From: Bacillota bacterium
GTDB taxonomy: Bacteria > Bacillota > Ch66 > Ch109
Reading direction: 5' to 3'
NCBI GenBank assembly: GCA_013178275.1
Contig: JABLWZ010000035.1
Span: 1 to 32,170 of the forward strand
Length of the DNA: 32,170 nucleotides
The notes beneath the pieces are model-generated. The model worked only from the letters and a program-made list of their open reading frames with translations. It was not told where the DNA came from and ran no database searches. Numbering within the stretch: the first letter of the stretch is position 1; each line of letters begins with the position of its first letter. A program made the position numbers and the translations under genes. Of the stretch, positions 7,010 to 13,623 are shown in pieces.

Positions 7010-7180
7010 CTATTCAATCTTTATTAGACCGTGTTTTTTCTCGTGATCCGCGATAAATCTTCTCACCAGGTACTCGATTTGATTGGCCATTGATCGGTTG
7101 TTGGTAGCAGATAATATTTTTATCTTTTCATAATCTTCATCAGTCAACCGCAAAGTAAAGACCCTCTTATCAGATGGCAT
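7010..7180 (-). CDS. Ribbon-helix-helix protein, module 3 (short gene, easily missed)
   Basis: Translating the minus strand from the ATG at 7180 gives a 56 aa protein beginning MPSDKRVFTLRLTDEDYEKI and ending H-G-L-I-K-I-E. It has the RHH strand R-V-F-T-L-R-L, helix A E-D-Y-E-K-I-K-I-L-S, the turn N-N-R-S, and helix B M-A-N-Q-I-E-Y-L-V-R-R-F-I. It is exactly as long as RHH 2 and matches RHH 1 closely in helices A and B. AAGGAG lies eight bases before the ATG. It is divergent from GFPFP copy 3 and completes the third module. A terminator follows the stop directly. Confidence 0.82.
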   Translation of the reverse strand: MPSDKRVFTLRLTDEDYEKIKILSATNNRSMANQIEYLVRRFIADHEKKHGLIKIE

Positions 7181-7209
7181 CTTTTCAGCTCCTTCAAGGT
7201 GATAGCGTT

Positions 7210-7238
7210 ATTCTAGCACAGTGAAGGCCTGCTATAAA
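7210..7238 (-). promoter_or_regulatory. Promoter of RHH protein 3
   Basis: Read on the minus strand, an extended -10 TGCTAGAAT (the -10 hexamer covers 7210-7215) lies 17 bases from a weak -35 TTTATA. The expected start of transcription is about 25 bases before the ATG. An inverted GTGATAG/CTAGCAC repeat overlaps the -10 region. Confidence 0.4.
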
Positions 7239-7246
7239 CCCGCACC

Positions 7247-7275
7247 TTGACATTACTGTGATAGCGCAATATACT
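7247..7275 (+). promoter_or_regulatory. Promoter of GFPFP copy 3
   Basis: A perfect -35 TTGACA (7247-7252), a 17-base spacer and -10 TATACT (7270-7275) form a near-consensus promoter. Transcription would start near 7282, which rules out the TTG at 7275 as start codon and supports the GTG at 7299. Confidence 0.72.
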
Positions 7276-7298
7276 TGGTGCTACGAGGTGATAGCACG

Positions 7299-7616
7299 GT
7301 GAAAGTTAGAGATAATCTTATAATTTCCACCGCCCTGATACGCTCAGTCAGGGGCCGCATCACCGTCCTGGGGACCTCGGGCGGGTTTCCTTTCCCCCTG
7401 GAGTCTCTGCCCCCGGAGGGCTCCATCTGCCCGCCGGGTACGGGTGCCGACGCGATTTTCCAGGGGATGACGAGGGAGTATCGAGGAGAGATGCCGATCG
7501 AGAGGTGGATTAGTCCGGAGTATCTGGACGGAGGGAGTTATACCTTGAAGGAACACTCGCTGCTGCTGCCGGGTCAGATTCTCACTCTGCTGGAGATCGA
7601 GACTCTCACCGATTAA
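7299..7616 (+). CDS. GFPFP-family protein, copy 3 (unknown function)
   Basis: A 105 aa homologue, nearly identical to copy 2 from T-A-L-I-R-S-V-R-G-R-I onward; differences are mostly single conservative changes such as S-I-C-P-P for S-T-C-P-P. The GTG at 7299 has GAGGTGAT about eight bases upstream and follows the expected transcription start. The N-terminal V-K-V-R-D-N-L is specific to this copy, so the first ten or so residues vary in the family while the core is fixed. The gene is followed by its own strong terminator. Function unknown; arrangement with a divergent RHH gene suggests tightly controlled expression. Confidence 0.78.
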   Translation: MKVRDNLIISTALIRSVRGRITVLGTSGGFPFPLESLPPEGSICPPGTGADAIFQGMTREYRGEMPIERWISPEYLDGGSYTLKEHSLLLPGQILTLLEIETLTD

Positions 7617-7636
7617 ATAGCGATAGACAAGCATTC

Positions 7637-7667
7637 AGCGGCGGTCCAGAGGTACCGCCGCTGGCTT
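7637..7667 (+). terminator. Terminator of GFPFP copy 3
   Basis: AGCGGCGGT (7637-7645) pairs with ACCGCCGCT (7654-7662) over an eight-base loop, then GGCTTTTT. The bases before the hairpin, including GACAAGCATTCAG, repeat the sequence after GFPFP copy 2, where the hairpin itself is degraded. Confidence 0.7.
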
Positions 7668-7855
7668 TTTGGGGTCGTTATTGAGCCTATCTAAAGCTCC
7701 GAGTAATTATTATTCTACTGCCTGTATATGTTATACTAATATTAGAGGTGTATAATGCCAGTTGATGCGCGGGGCGTTTCGCTTTTAAGTTAAAAAACGG
7801 CGTTTTTTCAGTGATCTCGAACTGCCCCGGTGACATGAAAAGGTTGGTGTGAAAA

Positions 7856-8668
7856 GTGATTACTCGAAGTGATTACGGCGAGGTAAGCCAGTTCATCATG
7901 GGAAAAGAGGTCAACGGGAAAGTCCTGTACAGCATGGCGGTATACTGGGTGGACGGCCTGCTGATCGATTCCGGCCCTTATTCCGTGGCCGGGGAGGTGG
8001 CGAAAGCCTTTCAGGGTATCCCGGTTGAAAAGATTGTTAACACCCATCACCACGAGGATCACATCGGCAATAATCGCTTTTTTCAGGAAAAAGGCGCGCC
8101 GGTTTTTGCTCATGAACTGGCGGTGCCACTCATTAACCATCCCTCACCGTGGGTTTCCCGGCTGCGAGATTATCAGAAACTGGTATGGGAGATACCTCCC
8201 GCCTCGATCTGCAGCCCGTTAGGCGACTGGGTCGAGAGCAGCCGGTATAGATTCAGGGTTATTCATACGCCGGGGCATTCCCCGGATCACATTTCCCTGC
8301 TGGAGGAAAGCAGCGGCTGGCTCTTTACCGGCGACCTGTTCCTGGGGGAACAGGTTAAGATCCTGCGCAGCGATGAGGACGTTCATTTAAGCATGGCATC
8401 GCTTAATAAACTGCTGGATTACGATTTCGATACCATTTTCTGCTGCTCCGGGAGGGTATTTGACAACGCCAAGCAGAGGATGCGCGACAAGCTGGACTGG
8501 TGGAAGGAACTTTACCAGCAGGCAGCCGGGTTGGCTGAAATGGGCTATGACGCCGCTGCCATCCGCGACAAGCTGCTGGGGGAAGAAAACATTATAGCTC
8601 AAATCACTGCCGGAGATATTTCCCGGCTTAATCTTATTAAGTCGTTTTTGCATTATCAGCAAGTATAA
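7856..8668 (+). CDS. Metallo-beta-lactamase-fold hydrolase
   Basis: A 270 aa cytoplasmic MBL-fold enzyme. The metal motif H64-x-H66-x-D68-H69 is complete in V-N-T-H-H-H-E-D-H-I-G, a third-site His lies in H-T-P-G-H-S-P-D-H, and the bridging Asp in F-T-G-D-L-F-L-G. The C-terminal third is helical with W-W-K-E-L-Y, in place of the usual final His motif. Substrate is not predictable; relatives include glyoxalase II, lactonases and RNases. The GTG at 7856 has only a weak ribosome site (AGGTTGGTG), so the start is less certain than the rest. It converges on PHA locus 1, with 145 bases between stops and no clear shared terminator. Confidence 0.85.
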   Translation: MITRSDYGEVSQFIMGKEVNGKVLYSMAVYWVDGLLIDSGPYSVAGEVAKAFQGIPVEKIVNTHHHEDHIGNNRFFQEKGAPVFAHELAVPLINHPSPWVSRLRDYQKLVWEIPPASICSPLGDWVESSRYRFRVIHTPGHSPDHISLLEESSGWLFTGDLFLGEQVKILRSDEDVHLSMASLNKLLDYDFDTIFCCSGRVFDNAKQRMRDKLDWWKELYQQAAGLAEMGYDAAAIRDKLLGEENIIAQITAGDISRLNLIKSFLHYQQV

Positions 8669-8813
8669 GCAGGGATATGCAGCGTCACCTGCTTGCCTGG
8701 ACATCATCACTGTGCAAGGCTCAAACTTAGTGAATATTAAATCCACTTGCCGGAATGCCCATATCGTACACTCGCTTTTTCGATGCGAAAAACCGCGGCA
8801 TCTCAGCAGTTGA

Positions 8814-9890
8814 TCAAACCTGCTGGAGCATATCGTTGATAATTGTCCATTGGTTGCGGAGAGACTCGACGCCCATCAAGGTACCAATGTGCCCGCCTTT
8901 GGACATAATCTCAACCACATGTTGTGGATCGGTGCTTACATGATTACGCATCGCAAACACCTGTGCCGGAGGTGTTATATGGTCTTTTTCTCCGCCTACC
9001 AGGATTAAGGGGCAGTCGATATTATTAAGATTTACCGATGTTCCATTTATCTTGATAGTTCCCGGGTTTACCATCCCGTTCCGTTTAAAAATTTTATCTA
9101 TAGCCTCTAAAAAAAACCGCCCGGGCAGCATTTGAGAGTATTCGTACCATTCGCTAAATCGGTCGTAACGGTTCATCAGCTCCACATCATCGTTAAATAC
9201 CATTTTCCACAGTTGGAAGTATTTGTGCCAATAATGCTCCTGAGGTTCCATATTCTTAAACCCGGTTAAAATATACTTTCCATTCATTAATCCGTTGTTG
9301 CTTTCCACCAGATCTTCAAAAAACCGCATTGGCAGTTTCGAATTTTGGACGACCTCACTATCCGCGGCGGATACATCAATAGGACAGGCGGCAGCCACCA
9401 AAGCAGCTATTTTTTCCGGGTACAGGGAAGTATAGATAGCAGCCTGCCAGCCACCCTGGCATTCCCCCACCAGATGAATCTTATAGATGTCAGTGCGCCT
9501 TCTGATTTCTTCTACCGCCAGGTCAGTTAAGTTGATGTAATCTTCAATACCCAGATTTTTATACTCCGGGGTTGCAGACAACCACTCGGTTACATAAACA
9601 TCATAATTATACTGATGAAAAACCCTGACCAGACTCTGTTCTGCGGAATAATCGGCGATATTCGCATGATGCCCCGCCTGTGGAGGCAGAATCAAAACCG
9701 GTCGGCGAGCGTTAATGTGGGGATTAGGAAAATGCCTCAGCCAGAGGGTCTTTTCTTTTAAAATTACACGGTTGTGCGTAGCCCATTTTTGTTCCATTTT
9801 CGGCAAAGCCATTGCCCTTTGAAAAAAAGTATTGCTTTTGCTGTACATATCCTCCATATACTTCCCGGCGTCCCACATTTTATCAAACAC
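8814..9890 (-). CDS. phaC: Class III-type PHA synthase catalytic subunit (PhaC), locus 1
   Basis: This 358 aa alpha/beta hydrolase polymerises 3-hydroxyacyl-CoA into polyhydroxyalkanoate on the granule surface. The lipase-like box is G-E-C-Q-G-G with catalytic Cys144; Asp303 (G-G-E-K-D-H-I-T) and His334 (G-G-H-I-G-T) complete the triad. These spacings are close to the class III enzyme of Allochromatium (Cys149, Asp302, His331), and the length is right for class III. It is highly similar throughout to the PhaC at 18939. Its start follows the short PhaE gene by 21 bases, and a phasin-like gene precedes that, so the three form a minus-strand operon. The DNA is clearly more AT-rich than locus 2, suggesting separate histories. 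Confidence 0.9.
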   Translation of the reverse strand: MFDKMWDAGKYMEDMYSKSNTFFQRAMALPKMEQKWATHNRVILKEKTLWLRHFPNPHINARRPVLILPPQAGHHANIADYSAEQSLVRVFHQYNYDVYVTEWLSATPEYKNLGIEDYINLTDLAVEEIRRRTDIYKIHLVGECQGGWQAAIYTSLYPEKIAALVAAACPIDVSAADSEVVQNSKLPMRFFEDLVESNNGLMNGKYILTGFKNMEPQEHYWHKYFQLWKMVFNDDVELMNRYDRFSEWYEYSQMLPGRFFLEAIDKIFKRNGMVNPGTIKINGTSVNLNNIDCPLILVGGEKDHITPPAQVFAMRNHVSTDPQHVVEIMSKGGHIGTLMGVESLRNQWTIINDMLQQV

Positions 9891-9911
9891 CTTAACAATC
9901 CCCCTATTCGA

Positions 9912-10217
9912 CTATTTCGCTGCTTGCTCTGTAAGATGATCGATCTTTTCCTCCACGTTCATCAAGGCTCTGCCTATCCTTGCGACATCTTCCTGAGAAG
10001 CGATTCCCGAAAACTTAAAAAACTGGTCCCGATTTCTCATCCAATACTCAAACAGCAGCAGGTTAAAATTCAACTGGCTTTGTTTAATCCCGTCCAAGCC
10101 TGGGTAGGACATAATATGCTTACTTAGTTCCAAACAGTTAGTTCCCATTTTGTATGAGTATTTATCGAGAATATCCATCCATGCTTTAAAAAAATCGTCA
10201 TAACTGCTGTTCAACAA
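9912..10217 (-). CDS. phaE: Miniature PhaE-like PHA synthase subunit, locus 1
   Basis: A 101 aa protein that corresponds only to the C-terminal part of the 265 aa PhaE at 18094. The match covers the helical segment with Y-W-M-R-N-R-D-Q-F-F-K-F-S-G and the signature I-A-S-Q-E-D-V-A-R-I-G-R-A-L, ending in a coiled coil E-E-K-I-D-H-L. PhaE/PhaR proteins bind and activate PhaC. The open frame begins with a normal ATG and is not obviously interrupted upstream, so this looks like a deliberately small subunit, not decay. It sits between the phasin-like gene and phaC with short gaps. Confidence 0.72.
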   Translation of the reverse strand: MLNSSYDDFFKAWMDILDKYSYKMGTNCLELSKHIMSYPGLDGIKQSQLNFNLLLFEYWMRNRDQFFKFSGIASQEDVARIGRALMNVEEKIDHLTEQAAK

Positions 10218-10245
10218 ATACCACTACCCCTTTCTCAAATAAAGC

Positions 10246-10569
10246 CTATTCCGCGACCGGTTGACTACCTGGTTTTTCAGCTGGCTGCCCTTTCTTCAGC
10301 ACCAATTCAAAAATTTCCTGCGTCATGTCAATGCCCAACAGTTGATGATTTTTGGTCGCCTCAAACATTCTCCCTAATGTTTCGACCGCTTCATCCGTTT
10401 TTGGTTTGACCCCCATAAAACCATTAGAAAACTCCCCAAGCATTCCATTCGTCTTATCACAAACAGTTTTTGCAGAATGTAGTGACGCCAATATACCGCT
10501 ATAATACTTATTCACTACTTCTTTAGTGGCATTAAAAAACAGCCGGTTCATATTCATGTAATCTACCAT
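10246..10569 (-). CDS. Phasin-like granule protein, locus 1
   Basis: A 107 aa, mostly helical, amphipathic protein with a Pro/Gln-rich acidic tail (K-G-Q-P-A-E-K-P-G-S). Size, helix content, the segment E-T-L-G-R-M-F-E-A-T-K and position directly before phaE and phaC point to a phasin that coats PHA granules. I cannot assign it to a named phasin family, so the call rests largely on context. The ATG has GGGAG about nine bases upstream. It is the first gene of the operon. Confidence 0.55.
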   Translation of the reverse strand: MVDYMNMNRLFFNATKEVVNKYYSGILASLHSAKTVCDKTNGMLGEFSNGFMGVKPKTDEAVETLGRMFEATKNHQLLGIDMTQEIFELVLKKGQPAEKPGSQPVAE

Positions 10570-10638
10570 AAATTAGAACTCCCTTCAATAAATTTCTTTA
10601 AACTCACAATAAATCGTTGTCATGTAACGTATTTTCAA

Positions 10639-10671
10639 AGCGGCGGTTGCGTTAATGCATGACCCGCCGCT
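10639..10671 (-). terminator. Terminator after the HAD-like gene
   Basis: AGCGGCGG (10639-10646) and CCGCCGCT (10664-10671) form an eight-base GC stem with a 17-base loop, followed on the minus strand by TTGAAAATACG. It separates the HAD-like gene from the downstream PHA operon. The T-run is poor, so efficiency is uncertain. Confidence 0.4.
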
Positions 10672-10705
10672 GGTCTCTGTTTCATCGGGTTGACCCGGCC
10701 CTGAC

Positions 10706-11173
10706 TTACGTCCTGAGCGTGGCGACCAGCCGCTGGGGATGGAGCAGCAGGTCTAGCGCGTCTTCGATGCTGCGGCAGACCACGTCGGAGTTCAGGACCG
10801 CCCGGGCGGCCGCGCCTTCTCTCCCCATGACCAGGATGCTCAGCCAGCTTACCTCCAGCATCCGGTGGTCGTTGAACCCGTTGCCGATGGCCACCACACT
10901 GTCGGGCCCCAGTTTTTGAACGAAGCCTTCTTTCTGTCCATAGCCGCCGGTACCGCTGATCTTAACTATCTCGACCGGCAGCCTGGAACAACCAGAATCC
11001 ACCAGGCCGAAGGTGTCAGCGGTCAGGATGTAGATCTTCAGGGTATCCGCCAGGACCCTGATCCGTTCCTCCACCCCCTCCAGCATCTTCCCGTCCTCTG
11101 CCAGGGTTCCGTCGTAGCTCAGCACCAGGTATTCAAGCTCCAGCGTGTCGTTACCCAGGATGTCCAGTTTCAG
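10706..11173 (-). CDS. Soluble HAD-family protein (COG4087-like) with altered nucleophile motif
   Basis: A 155 aa protein resembling the small soluble P-type-ATPase-like HAD proteins. Motif II/III features are present: I-L-T-A-D-T-F-G, G-Q-K-E-G-F-V, and V-A-I-G-N-G-F-N-D-H-R-M-L for Mg binding; the end L-H-P-Q-R-L-V-A-T-L-R is typical of the group. Motif I reads L-V-L-S-Y-D-G-T-L-A: the position of the nucleophile Asp is Ser20, while the +2 position is Asp22. A classical phosphoaspartate could not form at Ser20, so activity may be lost or different. The ATG at 11173 is chosen for AAAGGGG upstream; an ATG 42 bases earlier lacks such a site. Confidence 0.78.
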   Translation of the reverse strand: MKLDILGNDTLELEYLVLSYDGTLAEDGKMLEGVEERIRVLADTLKIYILTADTFGLVDSGCSRLPVEIVKISGTGGYGQKEGFVQKLGPDSVVAIGNGFNDHRMLEVSWLSILVMGREGAAARAVLNSDVVCRSIEDALDLLLHPQRLVATLRT

Positions 11174-11452
11174 CATCGTTTTTCCCCTTTCAATGCTCTT
11201 TATATTATTCCGCATAAATCGGCGTCTTCAACCAAGTAAAAGGGGACAGCGCCTTGCTCTCATAAAATGGTAATTCAAAAACCCTGGAATTGGAAGAGCA
11301 GATTTACATAAAATGGGAATGCCACAAACCTTAAAATTACATGTATTCAGGGGGGCGCGAGGGGCCGTGGGAATATCGGTTTTAGTTACCCAAATGGATT
11401 AGCAGTTTGAGGGGCAACCTATAAATGCCTTCAGGAGAGAATCAATGGGGAG

Positions 11453-12325
11453 ATGAAGTATATGGCAGCCGTCTATTGGTACTGTGCCCTTGCGGTCCTC
11501 GGCGCGGGAATGACAGTTTTCATTCTATATAAGAAAAAGAATTTTTATGAATTCATATCATTTTTTTTATTTGCCATGATGGTGGCATTCATAGGTGAAA
11601 TGATAGTATTACTCTTTCTGAACGGTTATGCTTATAAGCCTGGCGTTTTTACGGATTACTATGCGGAAGACATTTTTGGGCATGTCGTACCCAATGCCAC
11701 CTTGTGGCCCGCGACCGCTCTGCTCGTAATCGCTTACTCTTTGCGTTATCGCTGGATACTGTTAATAACCGTCGTCTTTACGCTTTTGGACATTCTCTTT
11801 ATTAATCTCGGAATCTATCAATATAACTGGTGGAAAACATGGATGACCAGTGCGGCTATTCTCTTTTATTGCGTTTTAATGAAGATATGGTTCGTCCAGT
11901 TGAAAAACAAACGGAGCGGTATCCTGAGATATATCACGTTCTGGCTCATTTTATTGGTTATATTAAAGCTTCCTATAAGCCTTCTACTGTTTTTAGGAAT
12001 GCAGCATACAATCATCGGCTGGTTTGAAAACATTTATAGAGACTCCGGCGTATTCTCAGTCTTTTATAACGCGGCGTTGTCTTTTTTCGGCGTCTTTTTC
12101 ATTTGCGTATTGAAAAAATGGTATTGGAAACTGGTTCCCTTCTTCATCTATTTTTCTTGCGACGCCATTCTTTTGGATAAAGGCATTCTCCTCTTTAACG
12201 GTGGATGGAATTTATACTATCTGATGTTAGTGCGTACCGTATGCCTGGCACTATTCATCGCACTTGAGAATAAATACCCCTACAATCCTCCGCCGCAGCA
12301 CTCCCAAAAATATAGAGATTCATAA
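11453..12325 (+). CDS. Multi-pass membrane protein, CBO0543-like
   Basis: This 290 aa protein has about eight hydrophobic segments spread over its whole length, separated by short charged loops such as Y-K-K-K and K-N-K-R-S-G. The pattern and a N-L-G-I-Y-Q-Y-N-W-W-K-T-W segment resemble the CBO0543 family of spore-forming Bacillota, whose role is unknown. The DNA is much more AT-rich than its neighbours and codon use differs, suggesting transfer or weak selection. The start is uncertain: the ATG at 11453 has AGGAG 14 bases upstream, while an ATG nine bases later (11462) has GGGGAG at a better distance. No operon partner is seen. Confidence 0.68.
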   Translation: MKYMAAVYWYCALAVLGAGMTVFILYKKKNFYEFISFFLFAMMVAFIGEMIVLLFLNGYAYKPGVFTDYYAEDIFGHVVPNATLWPATALLVIAYSLRYRWILLITVVFTLLDILFINLGIYQYNWWKTWMTSAAILFYCVLMKIWFVQLKNKRSGILRYITFWLILLVILKLPISLLLFLGMQHTIIGWFENIYRDSGVFSVFYNAALSFFGVFFICVLKKWYWKLVPFFIYFSCDAILLDKGILLFNGGWNLYYLMLVRTVCLALFIALENKYPYNPPPQHSQKYRDS

Positions 12326-12471
12326 TAATACCAACCCGCCTTCAAAAACCCCAAACTCTTCCCGGCCAGCACCACCTTGATCCGGCCTTTGGCCGTGGAC
12401 CTGCTGGTGACGACCAGATGGCTGTTCGCGACCTCGGCCGCTTGGGAGAGTTCATCGAAAAGCGTAAAAAA
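12322..12471 (-). pseudogene. Possible small gene remnant of unknown family
   Basis: The minus frame reads L-S-Q-A-A-E-V-A-N-S-H-L-V-V-T-S-R-S and then A-K-G-R-I-K-V-V-L-A-G, which has protein-like composition in an otherwise empty 190-base gap. It has no ribosome site, its start would lie in a terminator hairpin, and its end runs antisense into the membrane-protein gene. A decayed short gene is possible; chance is also possible. Confidence 0.2.
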
Positions 12472-12507
12472 ACCAAACGCCCGCATCAATTGGACGTTTG
12501 GTTTTTA
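12466..12507 (-). terminator. Terminator of the nucleotidyltransferase/XRE operon
   Basis: AAAAACCAAACG (12468-12479) pairs perfectly with CGTTTGGTTTTT (12495-12506) over a 15-base loop. It is 13 bases beyond the minus-strand XRE stop. T-rich ends on both strands would also allow it to stop plus-strand transcripts. Confidence 0.72.
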
Positions 12508-12519
12508 TTAACTGTTGAC

Positions 12520-13059
12520 TTAACCGGAGGCCGCTGCCGCCAGTTCTCTTCGGGTTCTGCTGGGGCGGGCGACGACTACGGTATTTCCGATACCTTCAGA
12601 TACCCGGGTAAGTTCCTCATGCACCCTCTCCAGCTGCTTGTTATCCAGTACAAAGGAATAAACCTCCCCGACCTCGAGGGCGTCGATCACCTTTTCGAAC
12701 TTCTGCAGGCTTACCCCGTGATAATCATTTTTCTCGTCTTTGGATACTTGGGCTGGCGTGACCCCCAGTCTTCGGGCCAACTCCGCCTGGCTGATACCCT
12801 TGGCTATACGCAGGCCTATCAGCTGGAGGTTTGGGCTCAACCCCCGCAGCGCCCGGATATCTCCCGACTTAAGCCCCTCGTAGAGTCTCAACTCATTCTC
12901 CTGGTCCTCGATCATCGATATCGTGGGCATGGTTATCGAGGCGATATCATCATCGGAAAAACCCATCTCCTTAAGCCTCTCGACCTGTCTGGAAATCGCG
13001 GTCCTGGCGGAGGTATGCTGCTCCTTTATAACATCGTACTCCGCATCACTCTTAATCAT
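12520..13059 (-). CDS. XRE-family helix-turn-helix protein, possible antitoxin
   Basis: A 179 aa protein. The N-terminal 85 residues are helical and charged with no recognised domain. An XRE/cro-type HTH follows at about 95-150, with L-R-I-A-K-G-I-S-Q-A-E-L-A-R-R-L-G-V-T and Q-V-S-K as recognition region, and a basic, Ala-rich tail closes the protein. The ATG at 13059 has GGGGGTG six bases upstream; an ATG 15 bases earlier (13074) directly follows the stop of the upstream gene. In either case the two genes are tightly coupled. Together with the nucleotidyltransferase-like gene it resembles a toxin-antitoxin or abortive-infection pair in which the XRE protein binds the promoter. Confidence 0.8.
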   Translation of the reverse strand: MIKSDAEYDVIKEQHTSARTAISRQVERLKEMGFSDDDIASITMPTISMIEDQENELRLYEGLKSGDIRALRGLSPNLQLIGLRIAKGISQAELARRLGVTPAQVSKDEKNDYHGVSLQKFEKVIDALEVGEVYSFVLDNKQLERVHEELTRVSEGIGNTVVVARPSRTRRELAAAASG

Positions 13060-13074
13060 AAAAGACACCCCCAT

Positions 13075-13623
13075 TCATATCTGGTCGGATGCTCTCCCTG
13101 GTCTTATGACCTTGATTACCCCTTTGCCGGTATGGGTGTATTTTATCTTTCTGAACCACTCCGGCTTGATATCCTTTAAGTCCGGGTCTGACACATTTGC
13201 CTCCAGGAACTCCTCGTATACCGGGTATATCTCGATGCCATAGTCGAACCACATTGGGTAGGCGACCCTTCCGGTACCTTTATTTATCCTCTCGAAACTC
13301 CAGAATTCGGGGTCCAGTTCCTTTAAACTCGGTTCCGCGATCCTTTCCCAGTGGTCTTTTCTGCAGACGAAGTAGGCATCCAGGTCGTTGGGATGCAGCT
13401 TATCAGAAACAAAAGAACCGACGATAAAGATTTCCGTCACCCCGACAGACCACAGTTGGATGCAGCGGTACTCGAAGACATCGAGCAGCCGGGCCCTCCA
13501 TGCGGTATCCCAGTCGGGTTCATCCCCGGGACCGGTTATCAGTACCGACCTTCCTATTTCTTCGAAAGTCATCGGATAGTCGCCCGGGGGAAGGACCCCA
13601 TGGCTGTTAAACTGGATATCCAT
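13075..13623 (-). CDS. Nucleotidyltransferase-like protein (DUF6932 type), possible toxin
   Basis: A 182 aa protein with a polymerase-beta-like nucleotidyltransferase core: I-F-I-V-G-S-F-V-S, a loop of K-L-H-P, then N-D-L-D-A-Y-F, the GS...D-x-D metal motif. The N-terminus F-N-S-H-G-V-L-P-P-G-D-Y fits the DUF6932 group. A later D-Y-G-I-E-I-Y could give the third carboxylate. The ATG at 13623 follows a usable AGGG site, and the frame upstream is unrelated. It is the first gene of the pair with the XRE protein, whose possible start lies one base after its stop. Small proteins of this fold in such pairs can modify tRNA or proteins; that role here is inference. Confidence 0.72.
   Translation of the reverse strand: MDIQFNSHGVLPPGDYPMTFEEIGRSVLITGPGDEPDWDTAWRARLLDVFEYRCIQLWSVGVTEIFIVGSFVSDKLHPNDLDAYFVCRKDHWERIAEPSLKELDPEFWSFERINKGTGRVAYPMWFDYGIEIYPVYEEFLEANVSDPDLKDIKPEWFRKIKYTHTGKGVIKVIRPGRASDQI

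Larger units (their letters stand above)
7199..7295. repeat. Repeated GTGATAGC half-sites in the module 3 divergent promoter region
   Basis: GTGATAGC occurs at 7199-7206, 7258-7265 and 7288-7295, and the related GTGCTAC at 7278-7284. The first copy pairs with CTAGCAC (7213-7219) as an inverted repeat that overlaps the RHH 3 -10 box. The second copy lies between the -35 and -10 boxes of GFPFP copy 3, and the last overlaps that gene's ribosome site. RHH repressors bind short repeated half-sites, so these are operator candidates. The last copy may simply be the Shine-Dalgarno sequence. Confidence 0.4.

Noticed and set aside
5419..7667. CRISPR-like or tandem-repeat array
   Set aside because: The repeats are gene-length with coding constraint and differing spacers; there are no short regularly spaced direct repeats and no cas genes.
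7793..7809. Odd palindrome AAAAAACGGCGTTTTTT before the MBL-fold gene
   Set aside because: Symmetric around a single base, so it cannot form a hairpin with a normal loop; it might be a protein site but nothing else supports that.
11261..11320. Two copies of CATAAAATGG(T/G)AAT, 46 bases apart, in the gap before the membrane-protein gene
   Set aside because: Only two short AT-rich copies with one mismatch and no flanking signal; chance or minor regulation cannot be separated.
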